Positions 32,807-43,590 of a stretch of 64,000 nt of DNA are shown piece by piece; the first letter of the stretch is position 1; each line of letters opens with the position of its first letter. The notes under the pieces are model-generated. The model saw only the letters and a list, made by a program, of their open reading frames with translations. It had not been told where the DNA came from and made no database searches. Origin of the DNA: Symbiodinium natans. Taxonomy: Eukaryota > Sar > Dinophyceae > Suessiales > Symbiodiniaceae. The position numbers and the translations under genes were made by a program. The stretch covers positions 338,501-402,500 of the forward strand of contig CAJNDS010002291.1 of the NCBI GenBank assembly GCA_905221605.1. The letters are read 5' to 3'.

Positions 32807-33648
32807 GGCACCTACCCTGAAGAAATCAAGCACGTCGGCTTCGGCCTTAGATGTTCTCGCTTTGTACGAACGGCATGTTCAAGTGACAGTAGTGCTGTAC
32901 ATATTCAGGGCTCGGCCCGACGTTGCACAAATTGACAAAGGAGCCTAGTCAAGGGCAAGCAGAGAGTCTTGGAGATAGGTTGGGGCCTCAAGCTCGTATG
33001 GCTTGCCCATGACCTTGCCCACGCTTTCGCTTTCCTGGTGGGACTTGCGATCGTCCATTCAGGCCACTCGAGATCAGTGCTGCAGATGCAAACAGCAGCA
33101 CGGTGGCACCCGCCAAGACGCTTGCCTGGCAAGCTGAGCAGGGTCGAGTGGGGGCTTGTTGTTTTTTTGGCAGTGCTTCTTCAGACGTGGTTACTGCAGG
33201 TCCTCCCCTGGAAGCTCCAAGTCATTGAAGGCGTGGACGATCATAGCAGTCATAGCATTCGGCTCGTTCTAGATGTTGAGTTTTGCTTTTCGGTTCACGG
33301 GTGGGTCTCGTCCTCTGGCCCTGATCCTCTACTCAGAAGCCGCTCCTCGCATGGCTGTCCCCGAATGGAAGTCCCGAACAGTAATGTTTCCAAACTATTC
33401 AGCATTATTCAGCTAGAACATCTATTGTGCTTATCGCGCTCCACTCGGCAAACACCGTACTGCTTGTTGTCACGAGCATGTCTGCATGTGCTCGGAATTG
33501 CTCTGCTAGAGGATTACGGGCTTTGCTTTGGAATTGGGTGTTCTTTGTGAGGCTTCGAGATATTTCAGATTTTCTATGAGAGGGCTTTATTTCTTCGGTG
33601 TTGCCGTTTGTGTTGTTTTTGGGAGGTCGCGCACGATAGCTACCCAAG

Positions 33649-33697
33649 ATCCAAGATCCTCCCACGGGACTCCTGGGAAGAATGTTGGATCTTGGAT
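33649..33697. repeat. 11-bp perfect inverted repeat
   Basis: ATCCAAGATCC (33649-33659) and GGATCTTGGAT (33687-33697) are perfect reverse complements. A smaller TCCCA/TGGGA stem lies inside the 27-base spacer, so a branched hairpin is possible. Confidence 0.75.
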
Positions 33698-34849
33698 GTC
33701 CCACATCTTGAGATCTGGTCTATGCGCACGTCTAACTCCCCTACAGGCTTGCAAAGTATCACCCAAGGCAACGAATCATTGGATTTGCAGGTATCTGAGT
33801 TTAGTATTGGTTGGGCTTTGGCTTGTAAAGGGCTGTAGACTTCTGAGTCTTCTTTTGGGCCAGATTTCTTTGCAGGGCTTGTGCGGGGGCAGGGTCTGGT
33901 ACAGCTTGCGATTTTCGGTGTGCGAGTTGCAGTGCTTGCCGTTCGTTTGGATTTCTTGGCAGAGCCTGTAGGACGACTGTTTTTTTTGTCGGAGGGTTTA
34001 AGTCTTGTGTAGTTTACTTGCTGTTCGGATTCCTTGGCTTGCAGGACGAGAGCTCGTTGTAGTTTGGATTTTCGTCGCGAGGGTTTTTTGTATTCGGATT
34101 GCTTCACAGTAGATTTTTTCGCGGGCTTCGGCGGCTGGCCTGGCCTTCTTTATTTGCGCGCTGGGGTTGACACGTCCGTGCTTAGCACGTGCTTTTCGTG
34201 AACAGCATCAACAAGCATCAACAGTGACAGCATCGTGTTCTTCTGGAGACTTGTGGAGGCAGGTGCTGCTGCCGGGCTTCAGCTCGCACCCTGGGAGAGA
34301 CTGTGCTGCTTAACGCACGGTTCTAGTATGTTGTTGACAGATGTGCATATGCAAATGCCACGGCGCTGCAAGACGTTTGCGTTTGGCCTACGTGGCTTAA
34401 TGGCATCTCAATTGCGCAGAGTCACGCGAGGTGAAGCACGTGGTCGCAAGGTTCGCCCGACTTCCGCCCATCCTCGCTTCGAAGTCCTTGATTCAAACCC
34501 TTCTTTTCTGAAGGCTCCAGGGGTCCAGATTGCCTCTGCAATCTCAGCTGGGTCACTGAGCTGATGGCTCCGCTCAGCTTGCAGAGATGCAACATCCACA
34601 GCTTGCCGAGGACTTCCAGCAGAGCCTAGACCTGCCGGAAAGCAAAGCTTCAGTCTCAGCTGAGTCTGCAGGCGCTTGACTTGTGCGGCGGGTTGTGATC
34701 GCAGGTCACTTCCGCACCGTCCCATACCCTGCAAATGCAGAGCCCTGTGTTGGCAAAGCTGCTGCTTTGGTTCTGCTGGCGAACAAGGAGCCGCTGTGCC
34801 TGTGTTATTGAGGTGCCAGACGGCCGCTAAGCGGCATGGTCTCACTTGA

Positions 34850-35180
34850 CGTCAGGCCGAAGCCTCAGCACGTTGCTTATGGCGAGCTGGCGCATGCTGA
34901 CGATTGAACGTACTATGACACTTGCAGAAACAGGCCGCCTCAACGAGCACCTTACTGTGAACGCTGCTGCGGCAGAGAGTTGCAAGAGACACTTTGCTGA
35001 CAAGTCAATTTTTGGAGATGGGTTTCTCGAAGAGAAACTGATGTGGGATCCTCGTGAGATGAGGTCCTCGAGGTTGCTTAGGTTTTGCCTTGGCAATCTT
35101 TGACTCGTGAGGAGGAACATCTGAGAGTTTCTCAGAAAAGTTCTATGCAAATGCAGCGGGAGTGCGGGCTTCTCCTTTGT
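34850..35180 (+). CDS. Candidate exons, unknown
   Basis: A frame at 34900-35070 reads ERTMTLAETGRLNEHLTVNA, then AAAESCKRHFADKSIFGDGF and LEEKLMWDPREM. A second piece after GTGAG at about 35112 reads EEHLRVSQKSSMQMQRECGL. Both are charged and coding-like and lie upstream of the exchanger gene. Family unknown. Confidence 0.33.
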
Positions 35181-35645
35181 TCTCAAGAAGAAGCCCGCCG
35201 ACCTTCCTGAAAGACGGAAATGATATGAAATGATAGTTGTTGAACAGGAGTTCGAGTTCGAGCCCTTCAACGGAGTTGCAGGGGCATTCTGCCTTTCATA
35301 TCCTCAGGTCATTTGTCCGTTTCACCAGGTTTCCCTGAAACAATAATGCCAGAGGTCAGTGCTGAAAACGTTTCGAAAAGGGCATCCTCACTTGCAGCTT
35401 TTCTTCATCTTCGTGACAGGCGCATCTTTCCCAGTGTCTCAGATATGAAGTGGAATCTGTTCCTTTGAGCTCTCAAGAGCTGTAGTTCTCACGAGTGGCC
35501 TTGGGAAACGCACTTGTCCCTACAAGCGCAGCTTGGCAGCACCAAGTACTCAGTGCAGTGTGCAGTTTCATACCAGTTTCATACTGTGATTGTATGTCGT
35601 TTGGCCTTGCGGATCCTTGCGGCTCTGAGGTGTGGTCGTGAAGAC

Positions 35646-37277
35646 ATGGGCCCATCATTGATTGTTGGATGCCTCTGGTTTCTTCTCATCGGTTTTATGT
35701 TCTTTGCACAGCATCATGTCTGTGATGCTTACTTTGTGCCTGCTATCAATGTATTTGTTGGAAAGATGAAGCGCAGCGACAACCGGTGGCTGCAGCGCTG
35801 GGGTGAGGAAGCAGTGGCTGGAGCTACGATCTGTGCGCTCGGGTGCAATGGCCCTGAAATGTTTACCAACCTGATATCACTGTACACTGGCTCTGATGCC
35901 GGAATTGGTGTTGTGGTTGGGTCTGAGATCTTCAACCTTCTGATCATTGTGGGCTTGACAATCTCAGCAGCACCAGTCCTGCCGCTTGCGCTCGAGCGGG
36001 TGCCATTTGCTCGGGACTGCCTGTTCTACGCCCTGTCCATCATCTTGCTGTACTGGGCATTGCTTGATCGGAAGATCGAGTCTTTCGAGGCATGGGTGCT
36101 GCTTGCTGCGGCCGGGATCTATGTTACATGCGTGTATTTTACTGACGACTTCGTTCAGTGTATTCCAGCTCTACAGCCGGCGAAGGTGGAGGTGCAGGAC
36201 GTGGAATCTCCGTCGAAAAGGAAGGGGAAGATGCATGGCGTCGAGGTCGAAGTTGAAGAAATCCTGCATGGTCGCATGGTTGATGCCCATGGAGCAGGCG
36301 GTGCTGAGAAATGGAACCTCGATGCCACCGAGCACGGAATCTATGCAGAGTCAGCTGAAGTAGAGCAAGAGATAAAGGGCAAAAATCGTGGCTCCATTGG
36401 CTTCCAATTTGAGGGTGGCGATGCAATGCTGGGTTCGGTGCTGAAGTACAAAGACTTGAAAGAGGTGGTCCTCATGGACATGGGCGTTATCAATCTGGAG
36501 TTCATCCACAATCTGCAGCACATCACCTTACGGCTGACAGTGGAAGATGCAGTAAAGCGCGCAGAGCTTCTAGACAACATCCAGGAGTTTTCTCTTCAAA
36601 GACCTTGGGTCCATGGCTATGATGCAACAATTCGAGGTGCCTGGCAGCATCTTCGCCACTCGATGATGTCCAAAGATCCGCCTCTTGCCAAACTCCTTGC
36701 CATCCCCCATTTCCTCATCGACGGCTTGCTCAAGCTCACGCTCTTTGCCGTGGATGTGAAAGACACGAGAAAAGAAGGCCGATGGCCTTTGTGCTTTGTT
36801 GGGGCCATGTTCTGGTTGGCGATCTTCTCCTTCTTAATGTTGGAGATCGCGAATGAGATTCACTACAATATCCCGGCACTGCCAAACAGCTTCCTGGGGA
36901 TCACAGTTTGTGCCATTGGCACCTCGTTCCCCAATGCTGTGGCTTCTGTTCTCATGGCGCAGCAGAACAAGCCAGCGGCGGCAATAGCCAATGCGCTTGG
37001 CTCAAACGTGCAAAATGTTTTCCTTGCCATGGCACTGCCTTGGGTCATCTTTCAATTGCAACATGGTGGCAAGCCCATTGATCAGAATGTCGCGGGCATC
37101 AATGAGGGTGTTCTGTGGATGAGTGGCACCTTGATCCTGGTGGTCTTCTTTGTATTTCTTCCGCCATTTTGCAAGCTCTCATATGCGTATGGGCCAGTAC
37201 TCGTCTCGGTGTACCTGGCTTACCTCGTGGTGACGAGTGGCGAGACCTTCCACTGGTGGCCTCCACTGGTCAAATGA
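35646..37277 (+). CDS. Ca2+/cation antiporter superfamily exchanger, intronless
   Basis: 543 residues from ATG 35646 to TGA. It is a membrane exchanger of the CaCA superfamily, expected to move Ca2+ against Na+ or another cation. The first alpha repeat is VAGATICALGCNGPEMFTNL with VVGSEIFNLLIIVGLTI (about 57-107), keeping the essential Glu (Glu71). The second is FLGITVCAIGTSFPNAVASV with ANALGSNVQNVFLAMALPW (about 416-466). Hydrophobic helices flank both, and a cytosolic loop of about 210 residues (about 178-390), charged and regulatory-looking, lies between. In the second repeat the acid usual in GTS-PD is Asn430. Asn457 occupies the position of NCKX2 Asp575, which is needed for K+ dependence, so transport is probably K+-independent like NCX. 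The frame stays open upstream to 35514, but the hydrophobic start favours 35646. Confidence 0.9.
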   Translation: MGPSLIVGCLWFLLIGFMFFAQHHVCDAYFVPAINVFVGKMKRSDNRWLQRWGEEAVAGATICALGCNGPEMFTNLISLYTGSDAGIGVVVGSEIFNLLIIVGLTISAAPVLPLALERVPFARDCLFYALSIILLYWALLDRKIESFEAWVLLAAAGIYVTCVYFTDDFVQCIPALQPAKVEVQDVESPSKRKGKMHGVEVEVEEILHGRMVDAHGAGGAEKWNLDATEHGIYAESAEVEQEIKGKNRGSIGFQFEGGDAMLGSVLKYKDLKEVVLMDMGVINLEFIHNLQHITLRLTVEDAVKRAELLDNIQEFSLQRPWVHGYDATIRGAWQHLRHSMMSKDPPLAKLLAIPHFLIDGLLKLTLFAVDVKDTRKEGRWPLCFVGAMFWLAIFSFLMLEIANEIHYNIPALPNSFLGITVCAIGTSFPNAVASVLMAQQNKPAAAIANALGSNVQNVFLAMALPWVIFQLQHGGKPIDQNVAGINEGVLWMSGTLILVVFFVFLPPFCKLSYAYGPVLVSVYLAYLVVTSGETFHWWPPLVK

Positions 37278-37880
37278 GATGCCGTTGATGAGAGTCAGGT
37301 AACATAAAAATTGAAGTTGGCTTGAAGCTTGCGTGTGGTGTGTATATGTGTCGCCCAACAGGGGCCAGTGACTTGATTATATCTGACAGTGTCAAAAGGC
37401 AAAAAAAGGGCTAAGGAGCGTGCAAGTGTGTGATGTGGGTGTCCAAGCGGCCGTCACCGTCACCTGGACAGTCTGAACATGTGGTCGCCGTGGCATGCTC
37501 AAGCAGCCCAAACGTGATGGAAAGCTGAGGGATCGTGACGGCGCGCGCTGAGCGCGACCTTGAAAGACATGGCACAAACCTCAGAGAGCCCATGGGAGCC
37601 CTAGCAACTGAAAATTTTTGCACCTGCTTGCGCCGCTAGAACTTGCAACGAGGCTGCGGGCGTGACCGACATTACCACTTCAGCCGCGCGGCTGATGACG
37701 TTGGTATACGTTGGTCCCTTTTCTGGTTGCTCCTTCTCGGTATCTGTATATTGTCGCAAGGAATCCTTCCTCGAAACAGTGGCAAGCAGTGGGGTGGTAC
37801 TGGTGCCTTGGAGTTGTTGGTTTTTAATTGTAAGTCATTTCACATGCGCGGCTTTTGCACTGCCCCGTGATGCTGCCCAG

Positions 37881-39367
37881 GTTTACTTCAGCTACGGTCC
37901 AAGAAATGCAGATTTCCCGGCCTCTTTCGGTTTCCTGACGCTTCTAGTCGCTAGTCTTGGCCCCTTTTGGCTGTGTCTGTGGCTGTTTTACGCAACAACA
38001 GTTTTGTGGAATGAAAGGCGATGAATTTGACCCTCAGTTTCAAGACTTCGGCCAGTCAGATGTGGTGCCCCAGCAGCTTGTCTGGACATGTGCCCCCTTG
38101 TGCCCTCTACACTTGTATGCACTTGGGTGTGACACTGAGGCTATGCAAGGTGACCTACTCTGATGCGACACGTGGCATTTTTTCCGAAGCTGGCATCAGT
38201 TGTGAAGATGGTGGCAGCTTAGTCCTCTACAGGGAGGGGATTGAACTTGGAAACATCTCGCTGAAGAGCTTAAATGACAGCGAAGAGCTCGAGAGCGAAG
38301 TTGCTCAATGGCTCTCCGGCTCGTATCCTATGGATGCTGGCGGTGCACAAGCATGCCCTGCTCCAACAGGGCACGCCATGGGCGATGCCGAGCGTACCCC
38401 CGTGGCAAGCCCTGTGCCGGGTCAAACTCCTGGCGTCACGTGTGGCGCTGCCCCAAAAGGCCCCCCGCCGGGACCAAAACCGCCCTCAAGCCAACCGACA
38501 AGCACTGTGACATTTGGCGCTGCACTGTCGGGACCACCGCCGGGACCAAAAGTGGCAGCAAGCCCCGTGCCGGGTCAAACTCCTGGCGTCATGTGCGGTG
38601 CGGCCCCAAAAGGCCCCCCGCCCGGACCAAAACCGCCCTCAAGCCAACCGACGAGCACTGTGACATTTGGCGCTGCGCTGTCGGGACCACCGCCGGGACC
38701 AAAAGTGGCAGCAAGCCCTGTGCCGGGTCAAACTCCTGGCGTCATGTGCGGTGCGGCCCCAAAAGGCCCCCCGCCCGGACCAAAACCGCCCTCAAGCCAA
38801 CCGACAAGCACTGTGACATTTGGCGCTGCGCTGTCGGGACCACCGCCGGGACCAAAAGTGGCAGCAAGCCCTGTGCCGGGTCAAACTCCTGGCGTCATGT
38901 GCGGTGCGGCCCCAAAAGGCCCCCCGCCGGGACCAAAACCGCCCTCAAGCCAACCGACAAGCACTGTGACATTTGGCGCTGCGCTGTCGGGACCACCGCC
39001 GGGACCAAAAGTGGCAGCAAGCCCTGTGCCGGGTCAAACTCCTGGCGTCACGTGTGGCGCTGCCCCAAAAGGCCCCCCGCCGGGACCCAAACCTCCATCA
39101 AGCCAACCGGCAAGCACTGTGACATTTGGCGCTGCGCTGGCAGGACCACCGCCGGGACCAAAAGCTGCAGGAAGCCCTGTGCCGGGTCAAACTCCTGGTC
39201 CTGCTCGGTGCGAAGCGAAAGGGGACGAAGCTGCCGACTTGGTGGACGATGCAGATATCAGGGCACATGCGCCAGACTGCCATCAAGTTACCAAGCTTAT
39301 CTCGATGCACCTCCGGCTTATGGAAGCGCTGAAAATATTGATGGGATCGGCTGCGCCTCTTGTTTAA
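37881..39367 (+). CDS. Pro-rich repeat protein, possibly with a SET-like upstream exon
   Basis: The firm part is a frame running to TAA at 39365-39367. It holds DATRGIFSEAGISCEDGGSL, VLYREGIELGNISLKSLN and SEELESEVAQWLSGSY, followed by five near-identical 51-residue Pro/Gly-rich repeats and a short acidic tail (EAADLVDDADIRAHAPD). ATG 38021 opens the frame but is probably inside an exon boundary zone. Upstream, after CCCAG, 37881-37937 encodes VYFSYGPRNADFPASFGFL, which matches the SYG-N...YGF end of SET domains of the Rubisco-methyltransferase type. A middle piece, MKGDEFDPQFQDFG, lies at 38011-38052. Whether the SET-like exon and the repeats belong together is inference. Confidence 0.55.
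38408..39200. repeat. 153-bp coding minisatellite, five full copies plus a partial
   Basis: Units begin at 38408, 38561, 38714, 38867 and 39020, and a partial sixth at 39173, exactly 153 bp apart. Each unit encodes SPVPGQTPGV, then C-GAAPKGPPPGPKPPSSQP and STVTFGAAL-GPPPGPK. Units 1 and 5 read VTC and units 2-4 VMC. The last unit has more changes (PASTVTF, ALAGPP, KAAG). Copies differ at only a few bases each. Confidence 0.97.
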
Positions 39368-40000
39368 TGTTTTTTTATACTATGCTTTGGGCGGAGTAAC
39401 TTTAACGCTACGCGACCCGCCTCGGCCGGGCCCAATGCAGCTTCCGACGTTGAGGCGGGCTGGGGCGGCGGGGCCTGCACCGTCTGCTCCCACACACCCG
39501 TCGCCTACAAAAAGTACGGCTGCCAGATAAAGGGCTTAAGCTGGTTGGGGAGGGATTGGAAATATATGTTTTACGCTAGCCCTAAACCCCAAACACCCAT
39601 GGCCCCGCATCGGCGAAGTGGTGGTCCCTGTCAGTCACGTAGCTCACGAAGTGCAAGCTGGGCTGTGTTGTGTCCAGAAGATGGGGGGAAGGTGAGGGGT
39701 TGTGGCGGTGGGGTGGGGGTTGGGAGGTGGGGGGAGGGGATGGGTGAAGGGCAGGAAATTTTGGAGGATTCTTCGGATGTCATTGGCATTCTGCACCTCT
39801 TTTGCTGCAGTATCAGGCATGAGAGGACCGGCGGTGGAGTGATGAGCCGAGAGAAGCTTAAGCTTTTGCTTCAGTTGCCGGGCTGCGGCAGAATAAAATT
39901 TTCCAATGCATAGTTGCGCATCTTGCTCTTTGTTTGATTTTGTTGGCACCAAGGTCTGAAGCTTGGTGCCTGTAGCAAAGTAGTCCATATGGCAACTTTG
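39368..40000. other. No supported gene; G-rich tract
   Basis: A G-rich run at about 39680-39745 (GGGGTGGGGGTTGGGAGGTGG-like) could form G-quadruplexes. A short frame, REKLKLLLQLPGCGR near 39850, may be an exon. I see nothing else. Confidence 0.4.
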
Positions 40001-40288
40001 TTGACCTTGCGCACGCTTGAGAAGCGCACGGCCTGTGCAAGGCTACTTTTGCAAAAGCATGCTGGCAAGACTCGCTTACACACTGGTCATCTGGACCGGG
40101 TGCTTGACGCATTCATGGAAGAGACGTCGGCATCATGGCCGAGCGCAGTCTTGCAGAATGTGTGATTATTTGCACACGCCTTGGCTTCCAATGCTTTCAT
40201 GCACGACCAAGGAGAATGCTGACAAAGTCGAAGCATGCCACTTTGTCGAGTGGGCATGGGGCAGCCTGTCGAAAGTGCAATGTAGGCC
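40001..40288 (+). CDS. Candidate exons, unknown
   Basis: A 55-codon frame 40001-40165 reads LEKRTACARLLLQKHAGKTR, then LHTGHLDRVLDAFMEETSAS and WPSAVLQNV with a stop. A second piece, TKENADKVEACHFVEWAWGS then LSKVQC, lies at 40203-40285. Both are strongly coding-like on the + strand. I recognise no family. Confidence 0.4.
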
Positions 40289-40723
40289 AGGCTAATTGTT
40301 GAGTGGCCGTCACATGTTCACAGCTGCACTGGCTGCCTGAGGCACTTACAGCAAGTGACCATTGGGCAGCCCTCATGCCATGAGGCAGTGTAGCAGTTTA
40401 AAGCTGGGCTGGTTTCATCTTGTTTGTACGGTCGCCTTGGCAGTCCTGGAGGCGTCTAGGTCAGTTATGTGTACGATGTTTTTCTTCGTTGTTTTGCACC
40501 TGTTCATTCGTCATTTGCATCTGTTGCCTACGATAACATTGGCATGTCTGCAAGGGGCATGTTGCTGATCTCTGTTTGCTGATGTCACCATCTTAAGATC
40601 GTGGATGTTCATTTGCCGGTGGGGTCGAGGGTTGGGTTATTTTCAGGTTTTGGTCTGGGGTCGGACACGTGCCTGCTTAAGTCCTGAAGAAGGAAGGCAA
40701 CTCACATGCACGTTGTTTGCGCA

Positions 40724-41130
40724 GGTACCAGTAGCAAGCCAGAAGTGTTGCTTACAATCATGATCATGGCGAGCTTGCCACCTATCAAATGGTCACGTGA
40801 CGCAGGCCTTGGACAGCAGTGCTTTGCTTTGATGGGCGAGCGATGGGAATACCGACGCGCCAGAATTTGCATTTTCAACTATAGTGCTCGAGTTCGAGCT
40901 TGCTCCTGTTTTTTCTTCGTCTCTTGTGCCAGTTGTCACGGAGGACTGCGCCGTTTGTTGCTGCTGTGGTTGTTATTGACAGAAACGAAGGACTTCCCTA
41001 ATTGCAGCCTGCTGTTGTCAGCGCGTGGGCAGCTACCTACAAGATCCTACAAGTTATGCCCAGCAGCAATTGCATCGCCATGTCGTGCATGCCCAAGCTT
41101 TAAAAGCGATGTTGTGTCTAGTGCAGGGAC
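40724..41130 (+). CDS. Candidate exons, unknown
   Basis: After GCGCAG, a frame reads GTSSKPEVLLTIMIMASLPP, then IKWSRDAGLGQQ. After an intron-like pyrimidine-rich stretch, another reads MGSYLQDPTSYAQQQLHRHV, then VHAQALKAMLCLVQ (41025-41126). Coding-like composition only. A 102-codon frame at 41478-41786 with a hydrophobic segment (VTLAFCIWIAVLVAVVGADV) is also open and may be a further exon. Confidence 0.3.
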
Positions 41131-41829
41131 CACCCAAAGCCCAAAGAAGTTTCACGAAGCCATACGGCTTGCTCGTAGGTTGTCCTTGCAAAGCAAGGTG
41201 TTTCGGTCTTGAAGTCTCCGTTGATCGAGATGAATCAAGTTGGCAGCAGAGACTTCTGACTTCCGACCGCTCTTGCCTTTGTGCAAGGCATAGCCGGCAT
41301 GATTGCATGCCGTAGCTTGGGCGCTAGGTGAAATGAAATGCAATGAAATGCATGTCGAGATGGGTGGGGTACCGGTGTCGGTTGTGAGTCAGGCCTGGCA
41401 TCCCCATAAAAGGTTGCCTCAAACTGGAACTGGGTGCCGGGATCGGAACGGGTTTCCCAGGTGCTTCAAGGACAGCCATGCGTCATTTTGTCGGCCCCGA
41501 GCCGACTTCCCTTTGCGGGTGGCCAAAAGCGACATTCGTGACATTAGCATTTTGCATTTGGATCGCAGTTTTGGTTGCTGTGGTTGGGGCCGATGTCCGG
41601 GCGTCTGCTCGTGGGGACCGTGTCTTTGCTCCTGAGGGTCTTCGGTTCGACAATGCTGATCGAAGCAGCACACGCTTGCCTTGCAGAAGGTTTAGGACGC
41701 GAAGTTCGTTTTCGCTGGAGGGGGCGTCCACGATCTTCTTGGTGCGGCCACAAGTAAATGAATGTAGGAGCATTCGTGGCGTGTGAGTTGCTGTAAGGCG
41801 TCGTCCTTCAGTGCATGGCAAAACCATGT

Positions 41830-43590
41830 CGCATGCCTAGTGGAAGCTTGCTTGGCATTTGTAGATAGTGGTCGGCCTGCTGCTGAGAGAAGCGAAACAT
41901 GTAAGTGAAGGCGCGCGCTTACACCGTTTTTCAGGGGCGCAAGGAAATTTCAGTCGTTACACAACAAATGTCGTGCTTTGGAGCGGGGCCTACAGCAGCG
42001 CTGCTTGCACAGTTGCCGGACATGTTGCGGGCGGCCCACTGGGTACTTTGCCAGGCTCTCGCGAACCACTTCAGGCGATGAGCAGTCGCTTGGGCCCATT
42101 CCTTGTAGCGTGCGCCCTCTGCGGTTGAGGTGGATACCCGCTGGTTCCGTGACTGCCCCTGGTTGCTGGTGATGATGGACAGAGCCGATCAAGTAAGTCC
42201 TCGCAGTGCATGCTTGCTTGCCCGACCACAGGGCACGAAACCCAGCATACTGCCTGCCATTCGGGTGACTGTCCTTTGTGCGGACATTTTCTTCTGCCAC
42301 GCTGGTTCATCTTCATCTGATATCGACACCAGGGTCAACCGGGTCATGGGTGGGGGGACCCGACCTGTTTAAGGTAACGTAACTGTGTTATAGCGTCATT
42401 GGGTCTGGGACACCTCCATTTCTCTTGCTTTGAACGCGAAAGCCCTCTATCTTCTCTGTATGTTCGTAAGAAAACCTCGCTCGCTCTTCTTTTTCATAGC
42501 GTAAAACGTAAATTCGGTTTTCGTAAATCTTCCTGTATGCACTCGTCGTATTCGGTGACGAAAACCTTTATTTCCTCTACATGCATAGACAGACGGAAGG
42601 CAAGAACAAAAAAAAGCAACAACACAAAGAAACACATCAAGAGAGACAGAACCCACTTGCAAGCACAATGCTCGCCAGACGGGTTTGGAAAGCTTTCGTA
42701 TGGCTTTGCACGCAAGCCCCCTTCATGGCATGATCTTTTTTGCAAGACTAGCTTGCCCGCCCCCCGCCCAACCCTACTATGTTAACTCCTGCAAGCTTGC
42801 TTTGCAAAGAACATCAGCACCCCATGACGAAAACTTTGCATGTGAAAATCTCTCCAAACCCGGCATGCGAGCATGGTGTTGGTAAATGGGAAGCCCCCAA
42901 CGGCCCTGTTTGTCTTCATTCTGTTGAAGCCGCGCAAGCTTGCTTTGCAAAGAGGATCTTGTGTTTGCAAAAAATGGGGCAGGGGCTCCGCCACCCTCAT
43001 CCCCCCCCCCCCCCCAACTGTCTTCATGTCTTGACCCGAGCAAGTTTGCTTTGTAAAGAAATGGGACTTTATGGAGGAAACAGAGGGTTTATAGGTTTCC
43101 TATGAGCAAAACTAGTAACTAGAAGTTGTAGAGGTTTTCCGACTTAGAAAAAATGAAGGAACACAATTAAACACCATATGAAATACTAAGAACAATCTCC
43201 ACCCCTTTGCGTGGCTACCGTTCGCCAGAGTCGCATTGAGATTTCCTGGGGCCCCTTATCCAGGGCGATCTCTGGAATCTCTGGTGCATTGTGGTGCCAG
43301 ACCTTGTCGACTGGTCCTCGAGATCTCGAGTTGGGCGGTTGGACCTGCGACTTGCGGCGTCGTTTAGAAGCCCCTGTCCGACGTCTCTTCATGGGTGTCG
43401 GTACTGTGTGGACTCTCCAGCGGGCAGAGTGTCGGGGGGTTGCATGTGCCAAGCGATGAAGGCTGTGAAAACAAGTGGCATGAGCAGGCCCATAGCAGCC
43501 ATGGCAGAATGCATTTGACTGCGGTGTCCGTCTCTGCATGCTCAAATGCTCAAAGACATGTAGATGTTTTTTGTCTTTCACGACCCTGCA
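41830..43590. other. No supported gene; interspersed repeat
   Basis: Frames on both strands are unconvincing. GCAAGCTTGCTTTGCAAAG occurs at about 42792 and 42929 and, as GCAAGTTTGCTTTGTAAAG, at about 43040. Each copy is followed by a purine-rich stretch, so the block 42780-43060 looks like three diverged copies of a short repeat. A C-run lies at 43001-43016. Confidence 0.5.

Noticed and set aside
38308-39399. Second long frame through the 153-bp repeats (Arg/Lys/Trp-rich)
   Set aside because: A unit length divisible by three keeps other frames open. The Pro/Gly-rich frame has natural non-repeat flanks and a better composition.
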